From Staphylococcus simulans (GTDB lineage Bacteria > Bacillota > Bacilli > Staphylococcales > Staphylococcaceae): a stretch of DNA of 64,000 nt. The notes under the pieces were generated by a model. That model searched no databases and was not told the origin of the DNA. It worked only from the letters and a program-made list of their open reading frames with translations. Where the stretch lies: assembly GCF_002994445.1 (NCBI RefSeq), contig NZ_MRZJ01000005.1, positions 154,839-218,838 of the forward strand. The letters run 5' to 3'. Numbering within the stretch: position 1 is the first letter of the stretch; each line of letters opens with the position of its first letter. Positions 43,582 to 51,373 of the stretch are shown one piece after another. The translations under genes were made by a program, and so were the position numbers.

Positions 43582-43602
43582 TAATAGACTCTCTGTCTAT
43601 TA
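43582..43602. promoter_or_regulatory. TetR-type operator upstream of the ABC transporter
   Basis: TAATAGAC, TCTCT, GTCTATTA: a perfect 8-bp inverted repeat with a 5-base centre. It shares TAATAGAC..TCTATTA with the second palindrome at 44404-44424 in front of the regulator gene. Confidence 0.8.
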
Positions 43603-43730
43603 AATAAGATAGCACATCATAATGAGAATTTCTCACTCATTTTTTGGCGGAAACAACGTTAATAAACGAAACTAAAACAAGTGTAGATTAGTTTTGAGAT
43701 AATAGATGAAAGGCGAGATAAATATCAAAT

Positions 43731-43770
43731 AAAAAAACTATGAACCTTGCTAAGAGGTCACAGTTTTTGG
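43731..43770 (-). terminator. Terminator of the TetR-family gene
   Basis: On the minus strand AAAACTGTGACC pairs with GGTTCATAGTTTT (one bulge, one wobble), followed by a T-run. Confidence 0.75.
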
Positions 43771-43782
43771 TCTGCGTTGTGA

Positions 43783-44388
43783 TTAAATTGTATTTTTATC
43801 TTCTAGTTCAGATTCAATGCCTAAGAGTTCGCTAGAGGGATGGCTCGCAATATCAAAGAGCACATCTGCAATATAATGGGAGCTATAATGCATTGGACTA
43901 TTAAACCAACTTTCAATGACACCTATATGTCCATAAATTGTATGATTTAAAATAATGTCCTTTTTAAAATCGATGGTCACGTTATTTTTTTCTAATAACG
44001 GATAATATATCTCCTCTCGCACCTTCTCGACCAGGAGTGATCTGAAGTACGTATTATTCATATTTGTGATCAACACTTTAACAAATTCAAAGTTCTGTTC
44101 AATATATTCTAAGATGCGTGTAAAGGATACTTTAAAATCTGTATTGAAGATGGCACGCTCGCTTTGAGGAGGTTGTTTGACATAATCAATCATTTCGCCA
44201 ATGGTTTCTTCTATCACAGAGTTTAAAAAATCATCTTTGCTTTTATAATGTAAATAAAAGGTACTGCGATTGATATTTGAGGCATCTGCTAATTGTTGAA
44301 TGGTAATTTTAGCGTATGCAGTTTGGTTCAGTAATTGTGTGAGACCTTGTTTTAAATATTGATTCGTCCGTATTTGACGTTTATCCAT
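43783..44388 (-). CDS. TetR/AcrR-family transcriptional regulator
   Basis: A 201-residue repressor. The N-terminal helix-turn-helix (about residues 22-50) reads AKITIQQLADASNINRSTFYLHY, typical of TetR. The C-terminal all-helical ligand domain resembles those of regulators from Firmicutes that end with a short acidic tail. It is read in the same direction as the ABC genes but has its own terminator. Matching palindromes in front of this gene and in front of the transporter suggest it represses both itself and the transporter. The inducer is unknown. Confidence 0.92.
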   Translation of the reverse strand: MDKRQIRTNQYLKQGLTQLLNQTAYAKITIQQLADASNINRSTFYLHYKSKDDFLNSVIEETIGEMIDYVKQPPQSERAIFNTDFKVSFTRILEYIEQNFEFVKVLITNMNNTYFRSLLVEKVREEIYYPLLEKNNVTIDFKKDIILNHTIYGHIGVIESWFNSPMHYSSHYIADVLFDIASHPSSELLGIESELEDKNTI

Positions 44389-44403
44389 TATTTCACATCC
44401 TTT

Positions 44404-44424
44404 TAATAGACAATGTATCTATTA
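44404..44424. promoter_or_regulatory. TetR-type operator upstream of the regulator gene
   Basis: TAATAGACAATGTATCTATTA lies within a longer 10-bp perfect inverted repeat (TTTTAATAGA and TCTATTAAAA, 44401-44427), 16 bases before the regulator start codon. It supports autoregulation. Confidence 0.8.
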
Positions 44425-44607
44425 AAATATACGATACATCAAATATAATTGCAATGAATGTTACTAATAAATCTTTTTAAAGAAGAATCAACAAAGTTAA
44501 GATTATCTCGTATATTAATATGGATTAATTATGTAACAGACAACATATGTCCTTCTCACTTCATATAATAGGGTTAATTCTACACATAATATCGGAGGGA
44601 ATGACAG

Positions 44608-45504
44608 ATGAAACTAAGAATCTTCGTAACAACACTCACAGCAACGACGTTATTACTAGCAGGCTGCGGCAATCAAAGTAATAATCAAGCAAAACAAGAC
44701 AATACGAAACAAACACAAACAAGTAACGAACAAACAAAACAAGATAACAATCAAACGCAATCAGAACAAAATTCAAACAAAGGCAGTCACAACCATCAAC
44801 AAGAAAAAGATGTCTCTCAATTATCAAATAATGAAAAAGTTGCATTAGCACTCTGTGAACCTACAGATAAACCAATCGCAATTACAGCCAATGAATTATT
44901 AAATCATTCTTATCGATTTTTAGGACCAGGCTCAGATGAACAGCGCCCGATTGATAGCTATCAATTGCATAAAGCGGATTCATCACAAGTTTCTGATGTA
45001 CCTAATGATACAACTGTTTATGTAGCAAGCCCTTCTAATTCAAATGGCGTAACGATTTTTGCGGTAAGTACTGATCAAGTCATTATTTCAGGTGCACAGT
45101 CGGAAAGTTCCTATCAAAAATTAGTGAATGAACCTTATGCGGTAACTTATAATCTTAAAGATCTCTATCAAAAATATGGACATAATCATGAGTTTGAAAA
45201 AGTCGCAAACCTGATCAAAATAAGTGAAGCACCAAGAACCGCAAATAATCCGCAACCTTCATCAGAAGATTCAAATTCAGATTCAGGAGAAACAGTCACA
45301 CGTGACAATGTGATTGATAAAGTTGAGGAATATGAAGGACATACTTTAGATACAAGCACGTATACGTATAAAGAACCTGAACAAATGGGAGACGGCCGCT
45401 GGGGCTTCTCTATTTTGGATAAATCCGGTGATTTAGCAGGATCTTATATCGTGAATTCAGATGGTTCAGTAGAAAAGTATGACGCTGACGGAGAGCGAGA
45501 ATAA
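44608..45504 (+). CDS. Secreted lipoprotein, paralogue of the next gene
   Basis: A 298-residue predicted lipoprotein: signal MKLRIFVTTLTATTLLLAGC with lipobox LAGC (Cys about residue 20). It is followed by a low-complexity linker of Asn, Gln, Lys and Thr (residues about 22-70). A middle domain (about 75-205) and a C-terminal module (from about 230) both resemble those of the next gene. I do not recognise a biochemical function; lipoproteins of this build often act at the staphylococcal surface. GGAGGG precedes the ATG. The second copy begins 13 bases after the stop. Confidence 0.85.
   Translation: MKLRIFVTTLTATTLLLAGCGNQSNNQAKQDNTKQTQTSNEQTKQDNNQTQSEQNSNKGSHNHQQEKDVSQLSNNEKVALALCEPTDKPIAITANELLNHSYRFLGPGSDEQRPIDSYQLHKADSSQVSDVPNDTTVYVASPSNSNGVTIFAVSTDQVIISGAQSESSYQKLVNEPYAVTYNLKDLYQKYGHNHEFEKVANLIKISEAPRTANNPQPSSEDSNSDSGETVTRDNVIDKVEEYEGHTLDTSTYTYKEPEQMGDGRWGFSILDKSGDLAGSYIVNSDGSVEKYDADGERE
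45298..45504 (+). repeat. Duplicated C-terminal module, copy 1 (paired with 46265-46471)
   Basis: The last 207 bases of both lipoprotein genes are nearly the same, and almost identical over the last 90 bases. They encode the module from VIDKVEEYEGHTLDTSTYT to SVEKYDADGERE. The two copies are 967 bases apart and are direct repeats. Confidence 0.9.
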
Positions 45505-45517
45505 GGAGAACATTAAT

Positions 45518-46471
45518 ATGAAATTAAAATCAATTTTTGCGGCTTCGGCTGTGCTGACATTGTTACTTGCAGGTTGCGGACAAGAGGAAGAAAAAGCATC
45601 AAAATCCACTGAATCGACACAACAAGATTCAAATCAATCATCATCTGAGCACTCTGAGTCGAATCAATCGGATGCTGATAATAATCAAACAACACAGCAG
45701 CACCATGAACAAAGCGAAGAAACGTCTCATTCAAAATCAGATGATTTTAAAAGCTATGACAGTTTAACGAATGAGGATAAAATCGCTTTAGCTTTATTTG
45801 AACCAGGAACGTCTGAAACCACAGTTTCAGCGGATGAATTATTAAATCAGTCTTATACACAAAAAGGCGTATCAGAATCTAATCAGATTAATATTCAAAC
45901 TTTGAATCTGCGCCGAGTAGCAGAGGGTCAAGTACAAGGACAGCCTTCGGGTACAGATATTTACGAGACTGAAACAGGAAAAGGGCCTTTCCATGTTAAG
46001 TTTGTACTGGATGGTTCAAAAGTCGCGATTGTGGCAGAGAAAGGTACAAGTCTGAATTATCAAGAATTATTTGATTACGGTAAAGTATACAACCTAAAAA
46101 GTTTGTATGAAAAACACAAAAACAATCCGAAGTTAACGGAAGTATCGCATATGATTCAAATTGAGGATTCATCAAGTGGCTCTGGTCCAGTGCTTTCGCC
46201 GTCTGTTACTGATAACACTTCAGAAAGTACATCATCTGATTCAAGTTCATCAGATGAACCAGTCACACGTGCGAATGTGATTGATAAAGTTGAAGAGTAT
46301 GAAGGCCATACTTTAGATACAAGCACGTATACGTTTAAAGAGCCTGAAAAACGCGGAGATGGCAGCTGGGGCTTCTCTATATTAGATAAATCCGGTGATT
46401 TAGCAGGATCTTATATCGTAAATTCAGATGGTTCAGTAGAAAAGTATGACGCTGACGGAGAAAGAGAATAA
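45518..46471 (+). CDS. Secreted lipoprotein, tandem paralogue
   Basis: A 317-residue lipoprotein starting at ATG 45518 (MKLKSIFAASAVLTLLLAGC), with AAGGAG upstream. An in-frame ATG at 45479 inside the previous gene is unlikely. The lipobox is LAGC, then a Ser/Gln/Asn/His-rich linker (about 25-75), a middle domain, a Ser-rich hinge (about 225-245) and the C-terminal module shared with the upstream paralogue. The middle domains have diverged far more than the C-terminal modules. Function not recognised. Confidence 0.85.
   Translation: MKLKSIFAASAVLTLLLAGCGQEEEKASKSTESTQQDSNQSSSEHSESNQSDADNNQTTQQHHEQSEETSHSKSDDFKSYDSLTNEDKIALALFEPGTSETTVSADELLNQSYTQKGVSESNQINIQTLNLRRVAEGQVQGQPSGTDIYETETGKGPFHVKFVLDGSKVAIVAEKGTSLNYQELFDYGKVYNLKSLYEKHKNNPKLTEVSHMIQIEDSSSGSGPVLSPSVTDNTSESTSSDSSSSDEPVTRANVIDKVEEYEGHTLDTSTYTFKEPEKRGDGSWGFSILDKSGDLAGSYIVNSDGSVEKYDADGERE
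46265..46471 (+). repeat. Duplicated C-terminal module, copy 2 (paired with 45298-45504)
   Basis: The second direct repeat of the lipoprotein C-terminal module. The close identity against diverged middle domains suggests recent gene conversion. Confidence 0.9.
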
Positions 46472-46479
46472 AACCTATC

Positions 46480-46516
46480 AGACTTCTTGTGTATAAGCAT
46501 GAGAAGTCTTTTATTA
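46480..46516 (+). terminator. Terminator after the tandem lipoproteins
   Basis: AGACTTCT pairs with AGAAGTCT around a 16-base loop, followed by TTTATT. Confidence 0.75.
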
Positions 46517-46521
46517 GAGAT

Positions 46522-46550
46522 TTGACAAATGTCAGAATTTTTACAATAAT
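46522..46550 (+). promoter_or_regulatory. Promoter of the aminotransferase gene
   Basis: TTGACA (46522-46527), a 17-base spacer, then AATAAT (46545-46550). Initiation near 46557 leaves a leader of about 100 bases. Confidence 0.65.
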
Positions 46551-46595
46551 AGAGGTGATAAACAATTACCAATACTGTGAGAAATACATAGTTAT

Positions 46596-46631
46596 GCTAT
46601 ATGTTCCTTTAGGGGTAACGTATAGCTTTTT
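46596..46631 (+). terminator. Terminator-like hairpin in the aminotransferase leader
   Basis: GCTATATGTT pairs with AACGTATAGC (10 bp, one wobble), with CC/GG continuing the stem, followed at once by TTTTT. It stands between the promoter and the AGGAGGG ribosome site, so it could attenuate transcription. Confidence 0.65.
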
Positions 46632-46654
46632 CATTATTTAAGGAGGGACGTAAT

Positions 46655-47815
46655 TTGGTCATTTCAAGAAGATTATCAAAAATTCCGGACAGTTACTTTG
46701 GAAAAACAATGGGGAGAAAAATAGAACATGGACCGCTTCCCCTCATCAACATGGCTGTAGGCATTCCTGACGGGGAAACACCTGAAGGTATCGTGGATGA
46801 ATTTGCGAAAGCACTGCGTGTACCAGAAAACCAAAAGTATGTCGCATTCCAAGGGAAAGACACATTCAAACAAGCGATTGTGGATTTCTATCATCGCCAA
46901 TACGGTGTTGAATTAGACAAAGATGATGAAGTTTGTATCTTATATGGTACTAAAAACGGGTTAGTCGGTCTGCCTAACTGTATTGTGAATCCTGAAGATT
47001 ATGTCTTACTGCCAGATCCTGGTTATACTGACTACTTAGCAGGGGTCTTATTTGCGGATGCGAAACCTTATGCCTTAGAACTTGAACCGCCATACTATCA
47101 ACCTGATTTTGATAAAGTACCAGAGGATGTCTTAGGTCAGACTAAGTTAGTGTATTTAACTTACCCTAATAACCCTACAGGCTCTACAGTGACACAAGAT
47201 GTGTTTGAAGATGTGGTTCAAAAGTTCAGAGGTACGCAAACGAAGATTGTACATGACTTTGCCTATGCGGCATTCGGCTTTGATCATAAAAATCCGAGTA
47301 TCTTGCAGACAGAAGGCGGTAAAGACGTCGCAATTGAAGTGTATTCGTTGTCTAAAGGCTATAACATGTCAGGCTATCGTGTAGGCTTTGCGGTCGGTAA
47401 TAAAGACGTGATTGCGGCACTTAAGAAATATCATACACATCATCATGCAGGTATGTTTGGTGCTTTACAAGATGCGGCAACGTTTGCGCTTAATAACTAT
47501 GATTATTTCTTAGATAAACAAAGTGAAGTCTTTAGAGCACGTCGCGACCGTTTCACTGAAATCTTAGATGAAGGCAATATTCCTTATGAACCGATGACTG
47601 GCGGTATCTTCTTATGGCTAGCGACACCAGAAGGTTATGATGGAGAACAATTTGTGGAATTCTTGCTTCAAGATCAATCTATTTTAGTTGCTCCAGGTAT
47701 TCCGTTTGGGGAAAATGGCCGTAATTACGTACGTGTCTCTCTTGCATTAGATGATGCACAGTTGGATGAAGCTGCGAAGCGGTTAAAATCTTTAAGTGAT
47801 ATGTATAAAGCTTAA
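46655..47815 (+). CDS. Class I/II PLP-dependent aminotransferase
   Basis: A 386-residue fold-type I aminotransferase. The pyridoxal lysine lies in VYSLSKGYNMSGYRVGF (about residue 233), preceded by TYPNNPTGS (phosphate/ring contacts) and KIVHDFAYAAFGF with the Asp that binds the pyridine nitrogen. It resembles the LL-diaminopimelate or aromatic/methionine aminotransferase group, but substrate cannot be assigned. The start is TTG, seven bases after AGGAGGG, and gives the expected N-terminus. It lies close to the methionine operon, and a role in methionine salvage is a guess. Confidence 0.85.
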   Translation: MVISRRLSKIPDSYFGKTMGRKIEHGPLPLINMAVGIPDGETPEGIVDEFAKALRVPENQKYVAFQGKDTFKQAIVDFYHRQYGVELDKDDEVCILYGTKNGLVGLPNCIVNPEDYVLLPDPGYTDYLAGVLFADAKPYALELEPPYYQPDFDKVPEDVLGQTKLVYLTYPNNPTGSTVTQDVFEDVVQKFRGTQTKIVHDFAYAAFGFDHKNPSILQTEGGKDVAIEVYSLSKGYNMSGYRVGFAVGNKDVIAALKKYHTHHHAGMFGALQDAATFALNNYDYFLDKQSEVFRARRDRFTEILDEGNIPYEPMTGGIFLWLATPEGYDGEQFVEFLLQDQSILVAPGIPFGENGRNYVRVSLALDDAQLDEAAKRLKSLSDMYKA

Positions 47816-47854
47816 ATAAGTATTTGCTTTCAATTAAATAATACCAATCATTCA

Positions 47855-47896
47855 ATCACCGCTTGCAGGCTATTATCTGCGAGCGGTGATTTTTTG
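47855..47896 (+). terminator. Terminator of the aminotransferase gene
   Basis: ATCACCGC-type arm pairs with GCGGTGAT around an inner GCAG/CTGC stem, followed by TTTTTT. Confidence 0.88.
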
Positions 47897-47906
47897 CATC
47901 AAAATA

Positions 47907-47972
47907 AGGTACTGAATATAAAGACTGTGCACTCACGGGGTGGTGGGAAATGCGGCTTTATATTCAGTACCT
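47907..47972. repeat. 17-bp perfect inverted repeat with a 32-base G-rich loop
   Basis: AGGTACTGAATATAAAG (47907-47923) pairs perfectly with CTTTATATTCAGTACCT (47956-47972). The loop is G-rich on the plus strand (GGGGTGGTGGGAAATG). On the plus strand TTGTTTTTT follows; on the minus strand TTATTTT follows. It could be a terminator of a nearby RNA on either strand. Confidence 0.75.
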
Positions 47973-48006
47973 CTTGTTTTTTAGTAGTAAAAAAGGAGTA
48001 TAATTT

Positions 48007-48166
48007 GCCTAATATCGGGAAATAGGCGGTTTTTAATTTTACTATTTCATATCGGGTTAGAAATAGTATGGATTATGAAAAGAAATGTTCTTATCGGGTT
48101 TAAGAACAGTGGCGATTCATTGCCCCAATTCCTGAGGACCCAGGGCAACGTAGCCAACTTTTTATT
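48007..48166. ncRNA. Array of hairpins with repeated ATCGGG loops, candidate structured RNA
   Basis: Three consecutive hairpins have unrelated stems but the same loop motif. These are GCCTA/TAGGC (48007-48027), ACTATTTC/GAAATAGT (48041-48067) and TGTTCTTA/TAAGAACA (48086-48108), with ATCGGG at 48014, 48051 and 48093. A fourth structure, TGGC..TTGCCC/GGGCAA..GCCA (48110-48156), is followed by CTTTTT on the plus strand. On the minus strand the loops read CCCGAT. The strand of transcription is not clear. Confidence 0.5.
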
Positions 48167-48241
48167 GTATTTACTCATAACTTTTAAGGAGTCGTTTTTA
48201 AAATTTAATAATGGCAGCACGTAATGGATGATCGCGGTCCA

Positions 48242-48991
48242 TTACTGCTTGTTTGGTGTAATCGCAAATGCACGGACCGGGAATCCTGGTGCATCTGCCG
48301 GTTTTGGACTGATGGTATAAATGACTGCGCCTCTTTGTGGGAGTCGGTCTAAATTGGTTAATAACTCAATTTGGAACGTATCTTGTCCCAATACATAACG
48401 TTCGCCGATTAAATCGCCGTGTTTTGCGACATCGACTGAAGCGTCTGTATCGAATGTTTCATGGCCTACTGAACGTACGCCGCGTTCTTCTAATAAGAAT
48501 TGCAATGCATCAAGTGACCATCCGGGTGCGTGGGGATTGCCTTCTGCATCTTTATTCTCAAATTGTTCCACATTCGGCCAACGGTGTGACCAATCACTGC
48601 GGAATGCGACGAATGTATCTGGTTCAATACGGCCGTTTGCTTGCTCCCATTCTAATAAATGCTGCTTAGTTAAACGGAAATCGGGATTTTCCGCAACTTC
48701 TTTAGAATAGTCGAGAACAATTAATGGCAATACTAATTCTTTTAAATCTAATTCATGCAAATATCTTCTGTTTTCTACAAAGTGGATGGGGGCATCAATG
48801 TGTGTACCATATTGTGTGGCAACACTCCATCTTTGTACAAAATAACCATTTTCTTTAACTGTACTGATCGTATCAATGTATGCTGCTTCTAATGCGCTGA
48901 AATGTGGACTGTCTGAATCGAATGTATGTGTTAAATCCACCCATTCATTTTCTTTCAAACTTTTCAGCTGATCCCATAAAGGATAACTCAT
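48242..48991 (-). CDS. mdh: Cyclase-family metal-dependent hydrolase, last gene of the met operon
   Basis: A 249-residue protein of the cyclase/kynurenine-formamidase-like family. The metal-binding motif QYGTHIDAPIHF (HxGTHxDxPxH type) lies near residue 60, with a further His and acidic residue in the later GHETFDTDASVD segment. Its placement after metE matches the gene called mdh in the S. aureus metICFE-mdh operon (metal-dependent hydrolase, not malate dehydrogenase). The substrate is unknown. ATG 48991 with AGAGGTG is preferred over an upstream GTG. Confidence 0.8.
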   Translation of the reverse strand: MSYPLWDQLKSLKENEWVDLTHTFDSDSPHFSALEAAYIDTISTVKENGYFVQRWSVATQYGTHIDAPIHFVENRRYLHELDLKELVLPLIVLDYSKEVAENPDFRLTKQHLLEWEQANGRIEPDTFVAFRSDWSHRWPNVEQFENKDAEGNPHAPGWSLDALQFLLEERGVRSVGHETFDTDASVDVAKHGDLIGERYVLGQDTFQIELLTNLDRLPQRGAVIYTISPKPADAPGFPVRAFAITPNKQ

Positions 48992-49049
48992 CTTGAACAC
49001 CTCTTACTGACTGATTTGTTTTTGGTGCTTTTTGAAATGTATGGCGGTT

Positions 49050-49095
49050 ATTTTATAGGATGGCTGACTAGTGGTACTTGAGACTGCTCTCCCAC
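49050..49095. other. Intercistronic stem-loop between metE and mdh
   Basis: CTAGTGG pairs with CCACTAG with flanking GGCT/AGCC, and no T-run. It may act as an RNA processing or stability element in the long met transcript. Confidence 0.5.
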
Positions 49096-49129
49096 TAGCA
49101 AGCCTTTGCCTATAAAGTTGAAACTTGTA

Positions 49130-51373
49130 TTACGCTGTTTCTTGTCCTTCTTTATTTCTTAATTTTTTAACTGCTGAAACTAAAACTGTTAATGCTTCTT
49201 TTACTTGATCTTCATTACGTGTTTTCAAGCCGCAGTCTGGGTTAACCCAGAATAATGAACGGTCGATTTCTTGTAAACCACGGTTAATCGCAACTGTGAT
49301 TTCTTCTTCAGTCGGGATACGCGGACTGTGAATATCATATACACCTAATCCGATACCTAAATCATACGTTACATCCTCGAAGTCTTTGATTAAAGCACCA
49401 TGGCTGCGTGATGTTTCGATTGAGATAACATCTGCATCCAAGTCGTGGATTGTATGGATGATTTCGCCGAATTGAGAATAGCACATATGCGTATGAATTT
49501 GTGTCGCATCCGCCACTGAAGATGTAGCTAAGCGGAATGAATGCAATGCTTGGCTTAAGTACTCTTCATGGAACTCAGAGCGTAATGGTAAACCTTCACG
49601 TAATGCTGGTTCGTCTACTTGGATAATTTTAATACCAGCATCTTCAAGTGCCAATACTTCTTCGTTGATTGCTAAAGCGATTTGATCTTGAACTTCATGA
49701 CGCGGAATGTCTACACGTTCGAATGACCAGTTTAAGATTGTAACTGGACCAGTCAACATACCTTTTACAGGGTGGTCAGTTAAGCTTTGAGCATAAGCTG
49801 TTTCTTCCACTGTGATTGGTTTAGTCCATTTAACGTCTCCATAGATAACTGGTGGTTTAACCGCACGAGAACCATATGATTGAACCCAACCGTATTTAGT
49901 AACTAAGAAGCCTTGTAATCTTTCGCCGAAGAACTCAACCATGTCGTTACGTTCGAATTCACCATGAACGAATACGTCTAAGCCGATATCTTCTTGGATT
50001 TTAATCCAGCGTGCGATTTCATCGCGTAAGAATTGGTTATATTCTTCATCGCTGATGCGGTGGTTTTTCCAGTCTGCACGTTTTTTACGAACTTCTTTAG
50101 TTTGCGGGAATGATCCGATTGTTGTTGTTGGTAATTCTGGTAATTTTAAGCGTGCATCTTGAACTTTTTTACGTTCAGGGAATGCTGATTCACGATGTGT
50201 ACGTACGCTGTCAAAGTCATATTCAAGGTTTTTGAATGCTTGGTTTTGGAAGCGTTCGTAAGCTGCTTTTAATTGATCGTATTTTTCACTGTCGTTATCG
50301 TTGATAACACGTTTTAAAGCGTCTAATTCGTCTAATTTTTCAGTCGCAAAGCTTAAGCCTTCTTCGATAGATTCATCTAATTCTTCATCATCTAATGAAA
50401 CAGGTACGTGTAATAATGAAGAAGAAGGTTGGATGACTAACTCATCTGTATAGTTTTCTAATGTTTCGATTAATTCTTTTTTCGCTTCGATATCTGCAGC
50501 CCATACGTTGCGGCCGTCGATAATACCTGCATATAAAGCTTTATCTTTAGATAATTTGCCTTCTTTGATTTGTTTTAAGTTTTCGCCGCGGTCATGAACA
50601 AAGTCTAAACCGAAACCTTTAACAGGTAAAGTGTTAACGAAGTCTAAATCAACATGTTCGAAGTAAGTTTGTATGACTAATTTGTCAGCTAATCCAGCTT
50701 TTTCGAAGTAGTCATAGACATGACGTGTAACGTCTTGTAATTCTTTTGCGTTATCTGTAACTAATACAGGTTCATCGATTTGGATGTACTCAGCACCTGC
50801 ATCTACAAGTGATTGCAATACTTCTTTGTATAATGGAAGCAATGCTTCGATTTTTTCTTCAAATGATTGTTCTCCGCCGCGTGATAATTGAACGAATGTC
50901 ACAGGACCTAAGATCACTGGGTGTGCATTCACATTTAATTGTTTTGCAAATTCGAAACGTTCTAATAAGACATTGCGGTTTAATTTAGGTTCTACGTTGT
51001 CCCATTCAGGTACGATGTAGTGGTAGTTAGTGTTGAACCATTTGATTAAAGCACTTGCTACGTTTTCTTTAGTACCGCGTGCGATATCGAATAATAAATC
51101 ATCATTAACTTCTTGGCCTTGGAAACGTTCTGGAATGATGTTGAATAATAATGATACGTCTAAAACGTGGTCATATAATGAGAAATCTCCAACTGGTACA
51201 CTGTCGATGTTATAGTGTTTTTGTAATAATAAGTTTTCTTTGTGCAAGTCGTTTAAAGTTGTTGTTAATTCATCATAGTTTGTTTTACCTGCCCAGTAAC
51301 TTTCGATTGCTTTTTTCCATTCTCTTTTGCGTCCTAAACGTGGGAATCCGATATTAGCTGTTTTAATTGTCAT
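49130..51373 (-). CDS. metE: Cobalamin-independent methionine synthase
   Basis: MetE transfers the methyl group from 5-methyltetrahydrofolate-triglutamate to homocysteine. The 747 residues form two similar barrels; the zinc site in the second uses [10 protein letters not shown] (His and Cys), [13 protein letters not shown] region (Glu) and NPDCGLKTR (Cys). The N-terminus [18 protein letters not shown] is the usual one. Its ATG overlaps the metF stop by four bases. It is under the Met T-box 3.5 kb upstream. Confidence 0.98.
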   Translation of the reverse strand: MTIKTANIGFPRLGRKREWKKAIESYWAGKTNYDELTTTLNDLHKENLLLQKHYNIDSVPVGDFSLYDHVLDVSLLFNIIPERFQGQEVNDDLLFDIARGTKENVASALIKWFNTNYHYIVPEWDNVEPKLNRNVLLERFEFAKQLNVNAHPVILGPVTFVQLSRGGEQSFEEKIEALLPLYKEVLQSLVDAGAEYIQIDEPVLVTDNAKELQDVTRHVYDYFEKAGLADKLVIQTYFEHVDLDFVNTLPVKGFGLDFVHDRGENLKQIKEGKLSKDKALYAGIIDGRNVWAADIEAKKELIETLENYTDELVIQPSSSLLHVPVSLDDEELDESIEEGLSFATEKLDELDALKRVINDNDSEKYDQLKAAYERFQNQAFKNLEYDFDSVRTHRESAFPERKKVQDARLKLPELPTTTIGSFPQTKEVRKKRADWKNHRISDEEYNQFLRDEIARWIKIQEDIGLDVFVHGEFERNDMVEFFGERLQGFLVTKYGWVQSYGSRAVKPPVIYGDVKWTKPITVEETAYAQSLTDHPVKGMLTGPVTILNWSFERVDIPRHEVQDQIALAINEEVLALEDAGIKIIQVDEPALREGLPLRSEFHEEYLSQALHSFRLATSSVADATQIHTHMCYSQFGEIIHTIHDLDADVISIETSRSHGALIKDFEDVTYDLGIGLGVYDIHSPRIPTEEEITVAINRGLQEIDRSLFWVNPDCGLKTRNEDQVKEALTVLVSAVKKLRNKEGQETA

